NCBI GenBank assembly: GCA_938035525.1
Contig: CALHOI010000035.1
Span: forward strand, 25,023 to 89,022
DNA: 64,000 nt
Direction of reading: 5' to 3'
From: an uncultured Granulosicoccaceae bacterium
Lineage (GTDB): Bacteria; Pseudomonadota; Gammaproteobacteria; Granulosicoccales; Granulosicoccaceae
In this document: one piece after another, positions 1-8,818 of the stretch
Layout of the letters: the number at the start of each line of letters is the position of its first letter
Position numbering within the stretch: the first letter of the stretch is position 1
Translations under genes and position numbers: made by a program
Notes under the pieces: model-generated
Databases searched by the model: none
Seen by the model: the letters and a program-made list of their open reading frames with translations, nothing else
What the model was told of the DNA's origin: nothing

Positions 1-746
1 AGTGCCCATAGAATTAACACCGGTGCAACCGCTTCGTCACGCAGTCCACGCACAACACGCACAGCTCGCGCACTTTGGCCGGCCAATGCAGATTGCACCA
101 AATCACCAATGGAATAGCGAGCACTATCGGCCACCGCCTCGAGCACTTGCTCGGCAGTGAGTTCACCTTTGGGATAAAGCAAGGCCAGTCGTTCAACTTC
201 CTGAGCAGCGGCGAGCATGTTTCCCTCGACACGCTCAGTGATTAACAACACCGCCTCGTTAGTGGCCCGCAAACCGACCCCGGCTAACTTGTTGCTTAAC
301 CAACGCTGGAGTTTGGCCGCCTCAATAGGCCACACGGCAATGGTGACGCCCACTTTATCGATGGCTTTAAACCAGGCACTGCTGCTGCCACCACGATCAA
401 GTTTTGCACTGGTGATAATAAGCAACACATCGCTGGCTGGATTGGCGCAGTATTGTTTAAGCACCTCGCCGCCAGTGCGACCAGGCTTGCCGGTGGGCAG
501 GCGTAACTCGATGATGCGCTTTTCTGCAAACAACGACATGCTGTCGGCTGCTTCACGAAAAGCCGACCAATCGGCCTCTTCGTTGGCGATAAGCACCTGA
601 CGCTCATCAAAGCCATTGGCACGGGCATGCTCACGCAGTTGGTCACCCAGCTGCATAAGCTGATAAGGCTCATCGCCGTGCAGTAAATAGACAGGCGCGG
701 TTTGTCGGGCTAGGTTGGCTTCAAGCTTGTCTGGGTAGATTTTCAC
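1..746 (-). CDS. holA: DNA polymerase III delta subunit (3'-truncated by window edge)
   Basis: The delta subunit opens the beta sliding clamp as part of the clamp-loader complex. Read from a GTG at 746, the protein begins MKIYPDKLEANLAR and continues through the AAA+-like fold typical of HolA, with GDEPYQL near residue 23 and SAKLDRGGSSSAW near residue 115. About 248 codons are visible and the reading frame is still open at base 1, so roughly the last quarter of the usual 330-345 residues lies outside the window. The nearby ATG at 754 is out of frame and stops after three codons, so GTG is the supported start. It lies 29 bp downstream of ureG on the same strand, but its function is unrelated to urease. 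Confidence 0.9.
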   Translation of the reverse strand, partial: MKIYPDKLEANLARQTAPVYLLHGDEPYQLMQLGDQLREHARANGFDERQVLIANEEADWSAFREAADSMSLFAEKRIIELRLPTGKPGRTGGEVLKQYCANPASDVLLIITSAKLDRGGSSSAWFKAIDKVGVTIAVWPIEAAKLQRWLSNKLAGVGLRATNEAVLLITERVEGNMLAAAQEVERLALLYPKGELTAEQVLEAVADSARYSIGDLVQSALAGQSARAVRVVRGLRDEAVAPVLILWA

Positions 747-775
747 CGTTTCATAGTAACAAAAACGGCTGGTTT

Positions 776-1399
776 TTAATTCAGCATGCCCTCGTGCCGA
801 ATAAAGTTGGCAATGGTGCTAACCCCATCGCCTTGCTTCATGCAGGTAAACACAAATTGCTTGCCATCGCGCATTTTTTGCGCATCGGACTCCATCACAG
901 CCAGAGACACATCCACATGTGGCGCTAAATCGGTTTTGTTGATGACTAAAAGGTCTGATCGCGTGATACCCGGCCCGCCTTTTCGAGGTATCTCCTCACC
1001 TTGCGCAACATCGATTATGTACAGGGTTAAATCAGCCAGCTCTGGGCTGAACGTTGCCGCCAGGTTATCACCGCCGCTTTCTATAAAGACAATATCGAGC
1101 TTGGGGAATTTCTCGACCAGCTGATCAATGGCCGCCAGGTTCATGGATGCATCTTCTCGAATGGCGGTGTGCGGGCACCCGCCTGTTTCAACACCCACTA
1201 TGCGATCGGACGTTAAGGCCTGGCTACGAACCAGCGCATCAGCATCTTCTCGTGTGTAAATATCGTTGGTCACCACGGCGATATCAAAGTCATCGCGCAT
1301 GTGTTTACACAAGGCGTCCAGTATTGATGTTTTGCCAGAGCCAACAGGCCCACCGAGTCCAACCCGTAATGGGTTAGCAGTTTGTTTATTTGGAGTCAT
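776..1399 (-). CDS. ureG: Urease accessory GTPase UreG
   Basis: UreG is the SIMIBI-class GTPase that delivers nickel to apo-urease with UreE, UreF and UreD. The 207-residue protein has the P-loop GPVGSGKT at residues 17-24, the nickel-binding CPH motif at 75-77, ESGGDN at 107-112 and the guanine-specificity motif NKTD at 154-157. Length and motifs are standard. It is the last gene of the urea operon and starts 6 bp after the ureF stop. No clear terminator separates it from holA. Confidence 0.97.
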   Translation of the reverse strand: MTPNKQTANPLRVGLGGPVGSGKTSILDALCKHMRDDFDIAVVTNDIYTREDADALVRSQALTSDRIVGVETGGCPHTAIREDASMNLAAIDQLVEKFPKLDIVFIESGGDNLAATFSPELADLTLYIIDVAQGEEIPRKGGPGITRSDLLVINKTDLAPHVDVSLAVMESDAQKMRDGKQFVFTCMKQGDGVSTIANFIRHEGMLN

Positions 1400-1405
1400 T
1401 TTGAT

Positions 1406-2071
1406 TCAAGACCGATATACACGTGAGTATTGCACTTCATGGCCGCAGCTGGCCCTCGCCACTGCAGGAACAGAAAATCCTATGGATTCGTTGGATACAC
1501 CCAAGGCAGTATCAACTGCTTCACACAATTTGGGCAGCATGGCATGCAGCAAAGCTTGACCGTCGGATTGCCCAAGCGGAATAATTTTTACGCCATTAAC
1601 AATGTAGGCGTCAAGCCAGTTATAGGCGAACGCGTGCAACAAGGCTTGCTCTTCTATGTGCCAGTTAACGCTGGCCCAGGCTATCGAGGCAAAAGGGGTT
1701 TGCTGCATGTTGGCTCTGTAGTTGTCGCAAACCTCATCGGGCAATGCATCGAGCACACGCAAGTATGCTTTCGCACGCGCGCGTTCTTCGGTACGGGACT
1801 CTGCAGTGTCACGAAAAGCCAGCGTCTCCTGACACCAATAAGTCACGCTTTGGATATCGTTGTTGGCACACGCACGATAAATATTGCGTAACAGTGGCAG
1901 TTCCTGCCTGGCTAGGGGACCAACTGTAAGTTCATTGAGCCACTGTTCCAGATCAGAGCAACTAGTCACCCAACCTTCGTTGACGGCCCATTCAAGCCCT
2001 TGCGAATAGCTATACGCTCCAACCGGCAACACCGGGCTAAGCAACTGCATAAGACGCAAGTTAGCGAGCAC
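1406..2071 (-). CDS. ureF: Urease accessory protein UreF
   Basis: UreF bridges UreD and UreG in the urease activation complex and acts on UreG GTPase activity. The 221-residue, mostly helical protein carries the family hallmark LPVGAYSYSQGLE near the N-terminus. The start is GTG at 2071; its G is shared with the TAG stop of ureE (sequence TAGTG), which implies translational coupling. No ATG fits better. Confidence 0.95.
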   Translation of the reverse strand: MLANLRLMQLLSPVLPVGAYSYSQGLEWAVNEGWVTSCSDLEQWLNELTVGPLARQELPLLRNIYRACANNDIQSVTYWCQETLAFRDTAESRTEERARAKAYLRVLDALPDEVCDNYRANMQQTPFASIAWASVNWHIEEQALLHAFAYNWLDAYIVNGVKIIPLGQSDGQALLHAMLPKLCEAVDTALGVSNESIGFSVPAVARASCGHEVQYSRVYRS

Positions 2072-2619
2072 TAGTCGGCCTCTGCGTGGTCATGCTGGTG
2101 ATGTGAGTGAGCGTGGGTGCGCGCGCCAACTGCCTTTTCGCCTTCTTCATGTTCATGGGCGTGATCATGGGCGTGCGTGTGGGCGTGATGATCAGAGCCG
2201 CTGTAAGCACCGTTTTCAGGATCGAAAGGTCGTTTTTCCGCTTTAACGGCTAAACCTAAACCAGCAAGCATTTCATCAAGCACATGATCGTGTAAATAAA
2301 TGAGTTCGTCGTGGCCTATTTGCACTTGGGCATGACGATTGCCCACGTGATAGCAGGCACGAGCAAACAACTGTTTATCGTCGGTTGCAGCCACAGAAAC
2401 AGCTTCGGGTTCGGCGCTCACCTTTAATATCGAGCCGTCTTCACTGGCAAGCAAAGCACCATCAGACAATACCGCACCACGTTCAATATCGATGCCTGCA
2501 TCACCAGCTTGATTTTCCAACGTAATCCTTAAGCGTCCGCGCACGCGCTTATCAAACGAAAGTGCAACCCGGTAGTCTGGCGTTTTTTCACCTGCTACAT
2601 GTTTGTTGAATATCAGCAT
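2071..2619 (-). CDS. ureE: Urease accessory nickel metallochaperone UreE with His-rich tail
   Basis: UreE is a dimeric nickel chaperone that hands Ni(II) to UreG. The N-terminal domain and the nickel-site GNRH motif (in YHVGNRHAQVQIGHDE) are visible. The C-terminal 40 residues or so are very rich in histidine, with alternating His-Ala/Asp pairs split by a short EEGEKAVGA spacer. At 182 residues it is longer than tail-less UreE proteins (about 150), and the extra length is this metal-storage tail. It follows ureC by 2 bp and overlaps ureF by one base. Confidence 0.96.
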   Translation of the reverse strand: MLIFNKHVAGEKTPDYRVALSFDKRVRGRLRITLENQAGDAGIDIERGAVLSDGALLASEDGSILKVSAEPEAVSVAATDDKQLFARACYHVGNRHAQVQIGHDELIYLHDHVLDEMLAGLGLAVKAEKRPFDPENGAYSGSDHHAHTHAHDHAHEHEEGEKAVGARTHAHSHHQHDHAEAD

Positions 2620-2621
2620 GA

Positions 2622-4325
2622 TCAGAACAATTGATAAAGTTGCGCCAGCGGAAGTGAGCTAGCCGGTTCGCATGTTAATGACTCACCATCTGCAATAACC
2701 TCGTATGTTTCAGGGTCGACACTGATGTCCGGCTGCCAATCGTTGTGAATCATATCGGCCTTGCTGATGTTTCTGCATTGACTGACCGAGGAGGTGAGTT
2801 TTTTTAGATTGAGCGCATCGGCCAGCCCTGCACTTTTCGCGTGCTCAGACATAAACGTCATGGACGTTGCATGTAGCGCGGCGCCATAAGCGCCGAACAT
2901 GGGCCTGTAGTGAACCGGTTGCGGTGTTGGTATTGAGGCATTGGGGTCGCCCATTGGTGCACTGGCAATCATGCCCCCTTTAATGATCATGGAGGGCTTG
3001 GATCCAAAGAACGCCGGTTTCCATAAAACCAGATCAGCCAGCTTACCGACTTCAACAGAGCCCACCTCGTGCGCAATACCGTGAGTAATGGCAGGATTAA
3101 TCGTGTACTTGGCGATGTAGCGTTTAACGCGAAGGTTATCGATATCAGCTTTATCACCGGCCAAGCTACCGCGCTGTTGTCGCATTTTATGCGCCGTTTG
3201 CCATGTACGGCAGATCACTTCGCCCACACGCCCCATTGCCTGCGAATCGGATGCAATCATCGAAAACGCACCCAGGTCTTGCAGTATGTCTTCGGCGGCA
3301 ATGGTTTCGCGTCTTATACGCGACTCTGCAAAGGCGACATCTTCGGCAATAGACGGATCAAGATGATGACACACCATCAACATATCCAAATGCTCGTCAA
3401 TGGTGTTGACGGTATACGGCCGGGTTGGATTGGTTGATGAGGGTAATACGTTTGATTGCCCGCATGCCTTAATGATGTCGGGCGCGTGCCCACCACCTGC
3501 GCCTTCGGTGTGATACGTATGAATGGTCCGCCCTTTCATGGCCGCCAGAGTATGCTCAACAAATCCTGACTCGTTTAATGTGTCGGTGTGTATGGCAACC
3601 TGAATATCCATTTCGTCTGCAACACTCAAACAGCAATCGATGGTGGCTGGCGTTGTACCCCAGTCTTCATGCAGTTTTAATCCGATAACGCCGGCTGCAA
3701 CTTGCTCTTTTAACGGGTCGGGTTGACTGGCATTACCTTTTCCAAGCAAACCCAGGTTCATTGGAAATTCATCAGCGGCCTGCAGCATGCGATGGATATG
3801 CCATGGACCGGGTGTTGCAGTTGTTGCGTTGGTGCCCGTTGCAGGACCAGTTCCACCACCTAGCATGGTTGTGATGCCAGAACACAATGCTTCTTCTATT
3901 TGCTGTGGGCATATAAAATGGATATGAGCATCGATACCACCTGCGGTAACAATCATGCCCTCACCTGCAATCACCTCGGTACCAGCACCAACCGGGATAG
4001 TAATGGCTGGCTGAATATCCGGGTTACCGGCTTTACCAATCGCGTGTACGCGACCAGACTTAATGCCGATGTCGGCTTTTACAATACCCCAGTGATCAAC
4101 AATAAGTGCATTGGTAATAACTGTGTCTACCACATGCTCTGAAGTTAACTGGCATTGACCCATGCCATCACGGATAACCTTACCGCCACCAAACTTAACC
4201 TCTTCACCATAAACGGTATGGTCGTCTTCAACCTCTATCCACAAATCGGTATCGGCCAAACGAACGCGATCACCTGTTGTGGGGCCGTACATTTCTGCAT
4301 AGGCTTTTCTGGATATCGTTGCCAT
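2622..4325 (-). CDS. ureC: Urease catalytic subunit alpha
   Basis: This cytoplasmic amidohydrolase hydrolyses urea to ammonia and carbamate at a binuclear nickel centre. At 567 residues it is full length, and every ligand position matches Klebsiella numbering exactly: His134 and His136 (DAHIH), the carbamylated bridging Lys217 (GLKLHEDWG), His246, His272 and Asp360. The mobile-flap Cys319-His320 is also present. It starts 9 bp after the fused ureA/B gene and runs into ureE after 2 bp. An active enzyme is expected. Confidence 0.99.
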   Translation of the reverse strand: MATISRKAYAEMYGPTTGDRVRLADTDLWIEVEDDHTVYGEEVKFGGGKVIRDGMGQCQLTSEHVVDTVITNALIVDHWGIVKADIGIKSGRVHAIGKAGNPDIQPAITIPVGAGTEVIAGEGMIVTAGGIDAHIHFICPQQIEEALCSGITTMLGGGTGPATGTNATTATPGPWHIHRMLQAADEFPMNLGLLGKGNASQPDPLKEQVAAGVIGLKLHEDWGTTPATIDCCLSVADEMDIQVAIHTDTLNESGFVEHTLAAMKGRTIHTYHTEGAGGGHAPDIIKACGQSNVLPSSTNPTRPYTVNTIDEHLDMLMVCHHLDPSIAEDVAFAESRIRRETIAAEDILQDLGAFSMIASDSQAMGRVGEVICRTWQTAHKMRQQRGSLAGDKADIDNLRVKRYIAKYTINPAITHGIAHEVGSVEVGKLADLVLWKPAFFGSKPSMIIKGGMIASAPMGDPNASIPTPQPVHYRPMFGAYGAALHATSMTFMSEHAKSAGLADALNLKKLTSSVSQCRNISKADMIHNDWQPDISVDPETYEVIADGESLTCEPASSLPLAQLYQLF

Positions 4326-4334
4326 AGTGGTTTC

Positions 4335-4970
4335 CTATAGTGAGCCCATGATGGCCTGGTTAAACCCGAATACTCGCCGCTTGCCCGACAAGGCAACCAA
4401 CTCAACTTCACGTTGTTGGCCCGGCTCAAAACGAACTGCCGTTCCCGCTGCAATGTTTAACCGAAAACCGCGAGTGGATTCACGATCAAATGTTAGCGCT
4501 GGGTTGACTTCATAAAAGTGATAATGCGATCCAATTTGGATGGGGCGATCACCTTCATTGGAAACAGACACGGTGAGCGTTTCACGTGACTCGTTAAGTG
4601 TGATGTCGCCCTCCTTTACGACAACGGCGCCTGGCTTTGTTGTTGCTGATTGCGTTGCACCCCTGGCTGGCTGAATAGGCTCATGCACAGTAACCAGCTT
4701 AGTACCGTCGGGGAACGTTGCCTCAACTTGCACATCGTGAATTAAATCAACAACGCCATCCATAACCTGATCGGTTGATAGCAACTCGCGGCCTTTACTC
4801 ATGAGTGCCGACACAGATTCGCCATCGCGTGCACCCTCAATAATATGCATGCTGATAAACGCAACTGCTTCGGGGTAGTTCAACTTGAGCCCTCGCTCGA
4901 GCCGTCGCTCGGCAAGCAGCGCTGCTGTGAACAACAAAAGCTTGTCTTTTTCCCTGGGGTTTAAGTCCAC
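4335..4970 (-). CDS. ureAB: Fused urease gamma-beta subunit (UreA-UreB)
   Basis: One 211-residue reading frame contains both small urease subunits. Residues 1 to about 100 are UreA (gamma), beginning [14 protein letters not shown] and containing [17 protein letters not shown] short Ala/Thr/Gln linker (about 101-113) joins UreB (beta), with [17 protein letters not shown] and the C-terminal GFNQA. The start is GTG at 4970; the residues [10 protein letters not shown] fit the family start exactly. Most Proteobacteria encode gamma and beta separately; gamma-beta fusions are known, for example UreA of Helicobacter. No internal stop or restart is visible at the junction. Confidence 0.95.
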   Translation of the reverse strand: MDLNPREKDKLLLFTAALLAERRLERGLKLNYPEAVAFISMHIIEGARDGESVSALMSKGRELLSTDQVMDGVVDLIHDVQVEATFPDGTKLVTVHEPIQPARGATQSATTKPGAVVVKEGDITLNESRETLTVSVSNEGDRPIQIGSHYHFYEVNPALTFDRESTRGFRLNIAAGTAVRFEPGQQREVELVALSGKRRVFGFNQAIMGSL

Positions 4971-5011
4971 AGTATTTTCCTGATAAAAATTTGCGTGATA
5001 AATTTATCGCG

Positions 5012-5893
5012 TTATGTTGACCAGATACGCGGCACACAAGGTGTTTGTTGATTAAGCCGGTAACGCAGCTGCGACCAAACAGAAGCAAACCCCTCTTTGG
5101 CCTTTTGCGCGTTATTGCCAATGTACCTAACAAGCAATAGCGAGTCGACGAGAGTCACAAAAAACTCTGGCAGATGCTGTAGTTTTTGTCGAGCCATATC
5201 GCACGCATCTTTTGTCATTTTGTTGAGTATCAGTGTACCCGTAACACAACAGTGACGCAGGCCAGTATATTGAGATAAGTTGTTTGTTTCATCAACAATC
5301 AAACGGTCCCTGAACACCGACGCACCATCGACAATGACTTTAAGTTGATTGCACACCGAACCTCGCTCAAAAAAAGCTTGACCAGCAGGACGACCAAAGC
5401 AGTGGATGTCCCACAGCGCCAGCGATGACTGGTGCTTTATATCGACCGTGGTTTCTATATTGGCTAAACAATCATTAAAGTAGATGTTCTCTTGAGGAAA
5501 CCATTCAAGCGAACCGCCGTGCACATCAAGCTTTTGCGATACCTGGGAAACCCGTCCGCTGGAGCGATAAAACTTTGTTGCTCCAGGCGTTGTCACCAAT
5601 CCCGCGGCACCCGATTCTGTGCTGGTGTTAATGGACAGTGCATCTCCGCCCACAACACCGCCCGGCGGATGCAACAGATACACATGGGCAACTGAGTTTT
5701 CTGGATAGAACGGACGCTGAATGGTTAGCGGGCCACTGTGACGCCGCCGGACAACCGGTTGTTGTGGTCCAGCCTCAAACGACAAGTCAAGACTGGCTTT
5801 CCATCCTTTATGATTTGATGAGCTTACTGCTACAGATTTTATAGGTGTGCGCTGTGGCAGTGCTGACACATTGTCGGTAACAACCGCCGTCAT
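5012..5893 (-). CDS. ureD: Urease accessory protein UreD
   Basis: UreD (UreH) binds the apo-urease and forms the tunnel scaffold for nickel delivery with UreF and UreG. The 293-residue protein shows family features: RRHSGPLTIQRPFYPE, the HPPGGVVGGD motif near residue 75, and TTPGATKFYRS. Its ATG overlaps the stop of the upstream small membrane-protein gene (ATGA), and it lies 41 bp before the fused ureA/B gene. UreD at the head of the structural genes is a common order. Confidence 0.96.
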   Translation of the reverse strand: MTAVVTDNVSALPQRTPIKSVAVSSSNHKGWKASLDLSFEAGPQQPVVRRRHSGPLTIQRPFYPENSVAHVYLLHPPGGVVGGDALSINTSTESGAAGLVTTPGATKFYRSSGRVSQVSQKLDVHGGSLEWFPQENIYFNDCLANIETTVDIKHQSSLALWDIHCFGRPAGQAFFERGSVCNQLKVIVDGASVFRDRLIVDETNNLSQYTGLRHCCVTGTLILNKMTKDACDMARQKLQHLPEFFVTLVDSLLLVRYIGNNAQKAKEGFASVWSQLRYRLNQQTPCVPRIWST

Positions 5894-6117
5894 AAAACCT
5901 TGCTTTTAGCTCGGTATTTATACAGCGCTAACGTGACCAACACCAAAACAGATAAAACGGCGCCAGCTGCAGCAATTGAGGTTGCATACCCGTGATGTGC
6001 ACCCCCGGCATGTGCATGCCCGGGATGTGCAAACGCTGGCACGACAACCATTGACATGCCCGTGATGACACTTGCTATCGAGAACCTCACGGGTTTGCTT
6101 GTTCTTAAACGCTTCAT
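5890..6117 (-). CDS. Small His-rich membrane protein in the urea operon, unknown function
   Basis: I do not recognise this as a named family. The chosen ATG at 6117 is preceded by AGGG at a suitable distance; the frame stays open to 6177, but the extra 20 residues look like untranslated leader. The 75-residue product has a basic N-terminus, a hydrophobic segment ending in VVPAFA (likely signal peptide), a histidine cluster HPGHAHAGGAHHGY, a second hydrophobic segment (SIAAAGAVLSVLVLVTLALY) and a basic tail. It would be a one-span inner-membrane protein with a periplasmic His patch. Its stop overlaps the ureD start, so it is translationally tied to urease assembly. A nickel-related role is an inference from composition and position only. 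Confidence 0.75.
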   Translation of the reverse strand: MKRLRTSKPVRFSIASVITGMSMVVVPAFAHPGHAHAGGAHHGYATSIAAAGAVLSVLVLVTLALYKYRAKSKVL

Positions 6118-6213
6118 AACATTACCCTGAAAAATACCCTGAAAAACAACCTGAGTTGCCGCATTGAAAACGCGCATCTAATTTAAAAAAGCGCATATAA
6201 ACGGTTGAATCAT

Positions 6214-6921
6214 CTATACGGTTAAATATTGATCGACTATGGTGTCATCGAGATCACTCATTAGCCCCTTAGCCATGAGTCGGCCTCTATCCAATATGAC
6301 GTAGTGATTGCCAACCTGCCTGGCAAATGCCAGCTTCTGTTCCACCAGAATAACAGTAATTCCTTTGTCACGAACCAATGACTTAATAACATCGGCAATC
6401 TCTTGAACAATGGTTGGCTGAATGCCTTCTGCAGGCTCATCCATTATAAGCACAGTGGGTTCCAATACCAAAGCTCTTGCAATCGCCAACTGCTGTTGCT
6501 GTCCACCTGAAAGGTCTCCACCGCGACGACGACGCATCTCTGCCAGCACCGGAAAGAGCTCGTAGATAGTTGCTGGTACGTTTTTAAGTTTTGACCGGCT
6601 GGCAAAAAAGCCTGTGCGTATGTTTTCTTCGACCGTAAGCTGAGAAAATATTTGCCGCCCTTGAGGGATGTAACCGATGCCCATAGATGCACGACTTTCT
6701 GCGGGCAGCTTCACCATATTTTGCCCACTGAACAACACTTCACCTTGTACGTTGGGTACTAATCCCATGATACTTTGCATTAGTGTGGTTTTACCTACAC
6801 CATTACGCCCCAGCACACAGGTGCACTGACCTTGGGCAATCTCTATATCAATATCCCACAGTGTATGGCTCTGACCGTAATACTGATTAAGCGCCCTAAC
6901 GTCGATCATGGTAGTCATCAT
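6214..6921 (-). CDS. urtE: Urea ABC transporter ATP-binding protein UrtE
   Basis: Second ATPase of the high-affinity urea importer UrtABCDE (HAAT/branched-chain amino-acid type). It has Walker A GRNGVGKT, the signature LSGGQQQQLAIARAL and Walker B VLIMDEPAEG; the N-terminal MIDVRALNQYYGQSHTL is typical of UrtE. The frame opens at 6960, inside urtD, but the ATG at 6921 falls just after the urtD stop and gives a normal length (about 235 residues), so I chose it; 6909 is also possible. About 100 bp separate its stop from the start of the small membrane-protein gene. Confidence 0.96.
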   Translation of the reverse strand: MMTTMIDVRALNQYYGQSHTLWDIDIEIAQGQCTCVLGRNGVGKTTLMQSIMGLVPNVQGEVLFSGQNMVKLPAESRASMGIGYIPQGRQIFSQLTVEENIRTGFFASRSKLKNVPATIYELFPVLAEMRRRRGGDLSGGQQQQLAIARALVLEPTVLIMDEPAEGIQPTIVQEIADVIKSLVRDKGITVILVEQKLAFARQVGNHYVILDRGRLMAKGLMSDLDDTIVDQYLTV

Positions 6922-6925
6922 TGCT

Positions 6926-7753
6926 TCACTCGCCAAGATAGACACGTCGGACGTCGTCATTGTTTTGAATTTCTTCCATTGTGCCCTCGGCCAGTACCGT
7001 TCCCTGATTAAGCACAGTCACTCTGTTGGCTATAGAGCGTACAAATTCCATATCGTGTTCGACCACAACAATGGTGTGATCACCGGCCAGACTCAACAGT
7101 AACTCACCGGTTTTATCCATCTCTTGATGCGTCATACCAGCTACCGGTTCATCGATCAGCAACAGCAATGGTTTTTGCATTAGCAACATACCAATTTCTA
7201 ACCATTGCTTTTGCCCATGCGACAAATACCCAGACGGTTTGGTTAGCATCTCTTTGAGCCCGACCAAATCGGCTGTTTGTTCTATCCAGTCACACTGAGA
7301 AGAGCTAAGCTTACTGCGCAAGGTCCACCATATCGATTTGTTATCAGCCATGGATAACTCAAGATTAGTGAACACGCTCAGGTTTTCGAATACGGTTGGC
7401 TTTTGGAATTTGCGCCCAATACCGGCTATGGCAATCTGTGCTTCATTAAGATCTAACAGATCGACGTTCTTGCCATAGACAACTCGCCCGGTGTCTGGTT
7501 TAGTCTTTCCGGTGATGATATCCATCATCGTTGTTTTACCCGCACCATTGGCACCAATCAGGCAACGCAGCTCACCGTTATCCACATAAAAATTTAAATC
7601 ATTGATTGCCTGAAACCCATCAAACGCCACGCTGACGTTTTCCATGTAAAGCAAAGTACCGTGCGATCTATCTAGCTGATCACTGATGCTGGGTGCCAGA
7701 AAATCAAAGACCCTGTCGCGGCGCAAATAGCCTCGTGTTTGTGTTTGCATCAT
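6926..7753 (-). CDS. urtD: Urea ABC transporter ATP-binding protein UrtD
   Basis: First ATPase of the urea importer, in the LivG-like subgroup. The 275 residues contain Walker A GANGAGKT, the variant signature LSHGQKQWLEIGMLL and Walker B LLLIDEPVAGM, and end in the usual VYLGE. LSHGQ rather than LSGGQ is normal for UrtD. The start ATG overlaps the urtC stop (ATGA), so the two are coupled. The first 35 residues are a variable extension before the core ATPase fold. Confidence 0.97.
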   Translation of the reverse strand: MMQTQTRGYLRRDRVFDFLAPSISDQLDRSHGTLLYMENVSVAFDGFQAINDLNFYVDNGELRCLIGANGAGKTTMMDIITGKTKPDTGRVVYGKNVDLLDLNEAQIAIAGIGRKFQKPTVFENLSVFTNLELSMADNKSIWWTLRSKLSSSQCDWIEQTADLVGLKEMLTKPSGYLSHGQKQWLEIGMLLMQKPLLLLIDEPVAGMTHQEMDKTGELLLSLAGDHTIVVVEHDMEFVRSIANRVTVLNQGTVLAEGTMEEIQNNDDVRRVYLGE

Positions 7754-8817
7754 GCGCTCTTCCTGCTAAAGATGCCCATAACACCCCTGGGTAAATACAA
7801 GGTAGAAAATACAAATAGTGCACCTAATGCAAACAACCAGTACTCAGGCAAAGCCGCCGTAAACCAGCTTTTGGCATAGTTAACCAACAAAGCACCAATA
7901 ATGGGGCCGTATAATGTGCCACGCCCACCAAGGGCAACCCAGACCACGACTTCGATAGAACTTAACGGCGCCATCTCGCTTGGATTGATAATGCCTGCTT
8001 GCGGTACATACAATGCGCCGGCAACGCCCGCTAGAATGGCCGAAAACGTAAACAACCAAAGTTTGTAACTCTCGACATTAAAACCAATGAATCGAGTTCG
8101 CGACTCGGCATCTCGAATGGCTTGCGCTACCTGCCCTGCACGCGACCGCACAATGCGTATACAAACAACATAGCCAATCACCAACGCCAGCGCAGATGCG
8201 ACAAACAAACCATTACGCGTTTGCGCACTCTGCAATGAAAAACCCAGAATATCTTTAAAGTCGGTTAGACCATTGTTACCACCAAATCCCATTTCGTTAC
8301 GGAAAAACGCCAGCATGAGCGCGAAGGTCATTGCTTGCGTCATGATGGAAAGGTAGACGCCATTGACTCGGCTTCTAAAGGCAAACCAACCAAACACAAA
8401 CGCCAGCAATCCGGGTGCAAGCACAATGGCCAGCATGGCAACCGGAAAATGCTCAAATCCGGTCCAAAACCAAGGCAGCTCCTGCCAGTTTAAAAACACC
8501 ATAAAGTCTGGCAAGTCAGGATTGCCATACACGCCCCGATCACCAATCTGTCTCACCAGATACATGCCCATGGCATAACCACCCAGCGCAAAGAACGCGC
8601 CGTGACCCAAGCTTAAAATCCCGAGGTAACCCCACACCAGATCAACCGATAAGGCCAGTAGTGCCAAACACAAATACTTACCCAATATCGCGACATTGTA
8701 AGTATCTACGTAAAAGAAACTATCGGGACTCAAACCCAGGTTGGACAAGGGAACGGCAATGATAAGAAACAACAACGTGACCAGTACCAATCGGTCAATC
8801 AAAGAATACGTTGGCAT
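7750..8817 (-). CDS. urtC: Urea ABC transporter permease UrtC
   Basis: LivM-like inner-membrane permease of the urea importer, with about ten hydrophobic segments and the family stretch LSLGHGAFFALGGYAMGMYL. The frame opens at 8913, but the supported start is ATG at 8817 (MPTYSLIDR): a GGAG lies 7 bases upstream and the ATG sits one base after the urtB stop. This gives 355 residues, normal for UrtC. Confidence 0.97.
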   Translation of the reverse strand: MPTYSLIDRLVLVTLLFLIIAVPLSNLGLSPDSFFYVDTYNVAILGKYLCLALLALSVDLVWGYLGILSLGHGAFFALGGYAMGMYLVRQIGDRGVYGNPDLPDFMVFLNWQELPWFWTGFEHFPVAMLAIVLAPGLLAFVFGWFAFRSRVNGVYLSIMTQAMTFALMLAFFRNEMGFGGNNGLTDFKDILGFSLQSAQTRNGLFVASALALVIGYVVCIRIVRSRAGQVAQAIRDAESRTRFIGFNVESYKLWLFTFSAILAGVAGALYVPQAGIINPSEMAPLSSIEVVVWVALGGRGTLYGPIIGALLVNYAKSWFTAALPEYWLFALGALFVFSTLYLPRGVMGIFSRKSA

Positions 8818-8818
8818 A

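Noticed and set aside
2081..2200. Short tandem CAT/GTG-like DNA repeat
   Set aside because: It is simply the codon pattern of the His-rich tail of UreE, a known feature of the family.
3069..3437. Long plus-strand open frames inside ureC and other minus-strand genes
   Set aside because: They are antisense to well-supported genes with active-site residues and have no family resemblance or ribosome site.
6118..6177. Longer N-terminus for the His-rich membrane protein
   Set aside because: The extra 20 residues are not signal-like, while the ATG at 6117 has a ribosome site and starts a normal signal peptide.
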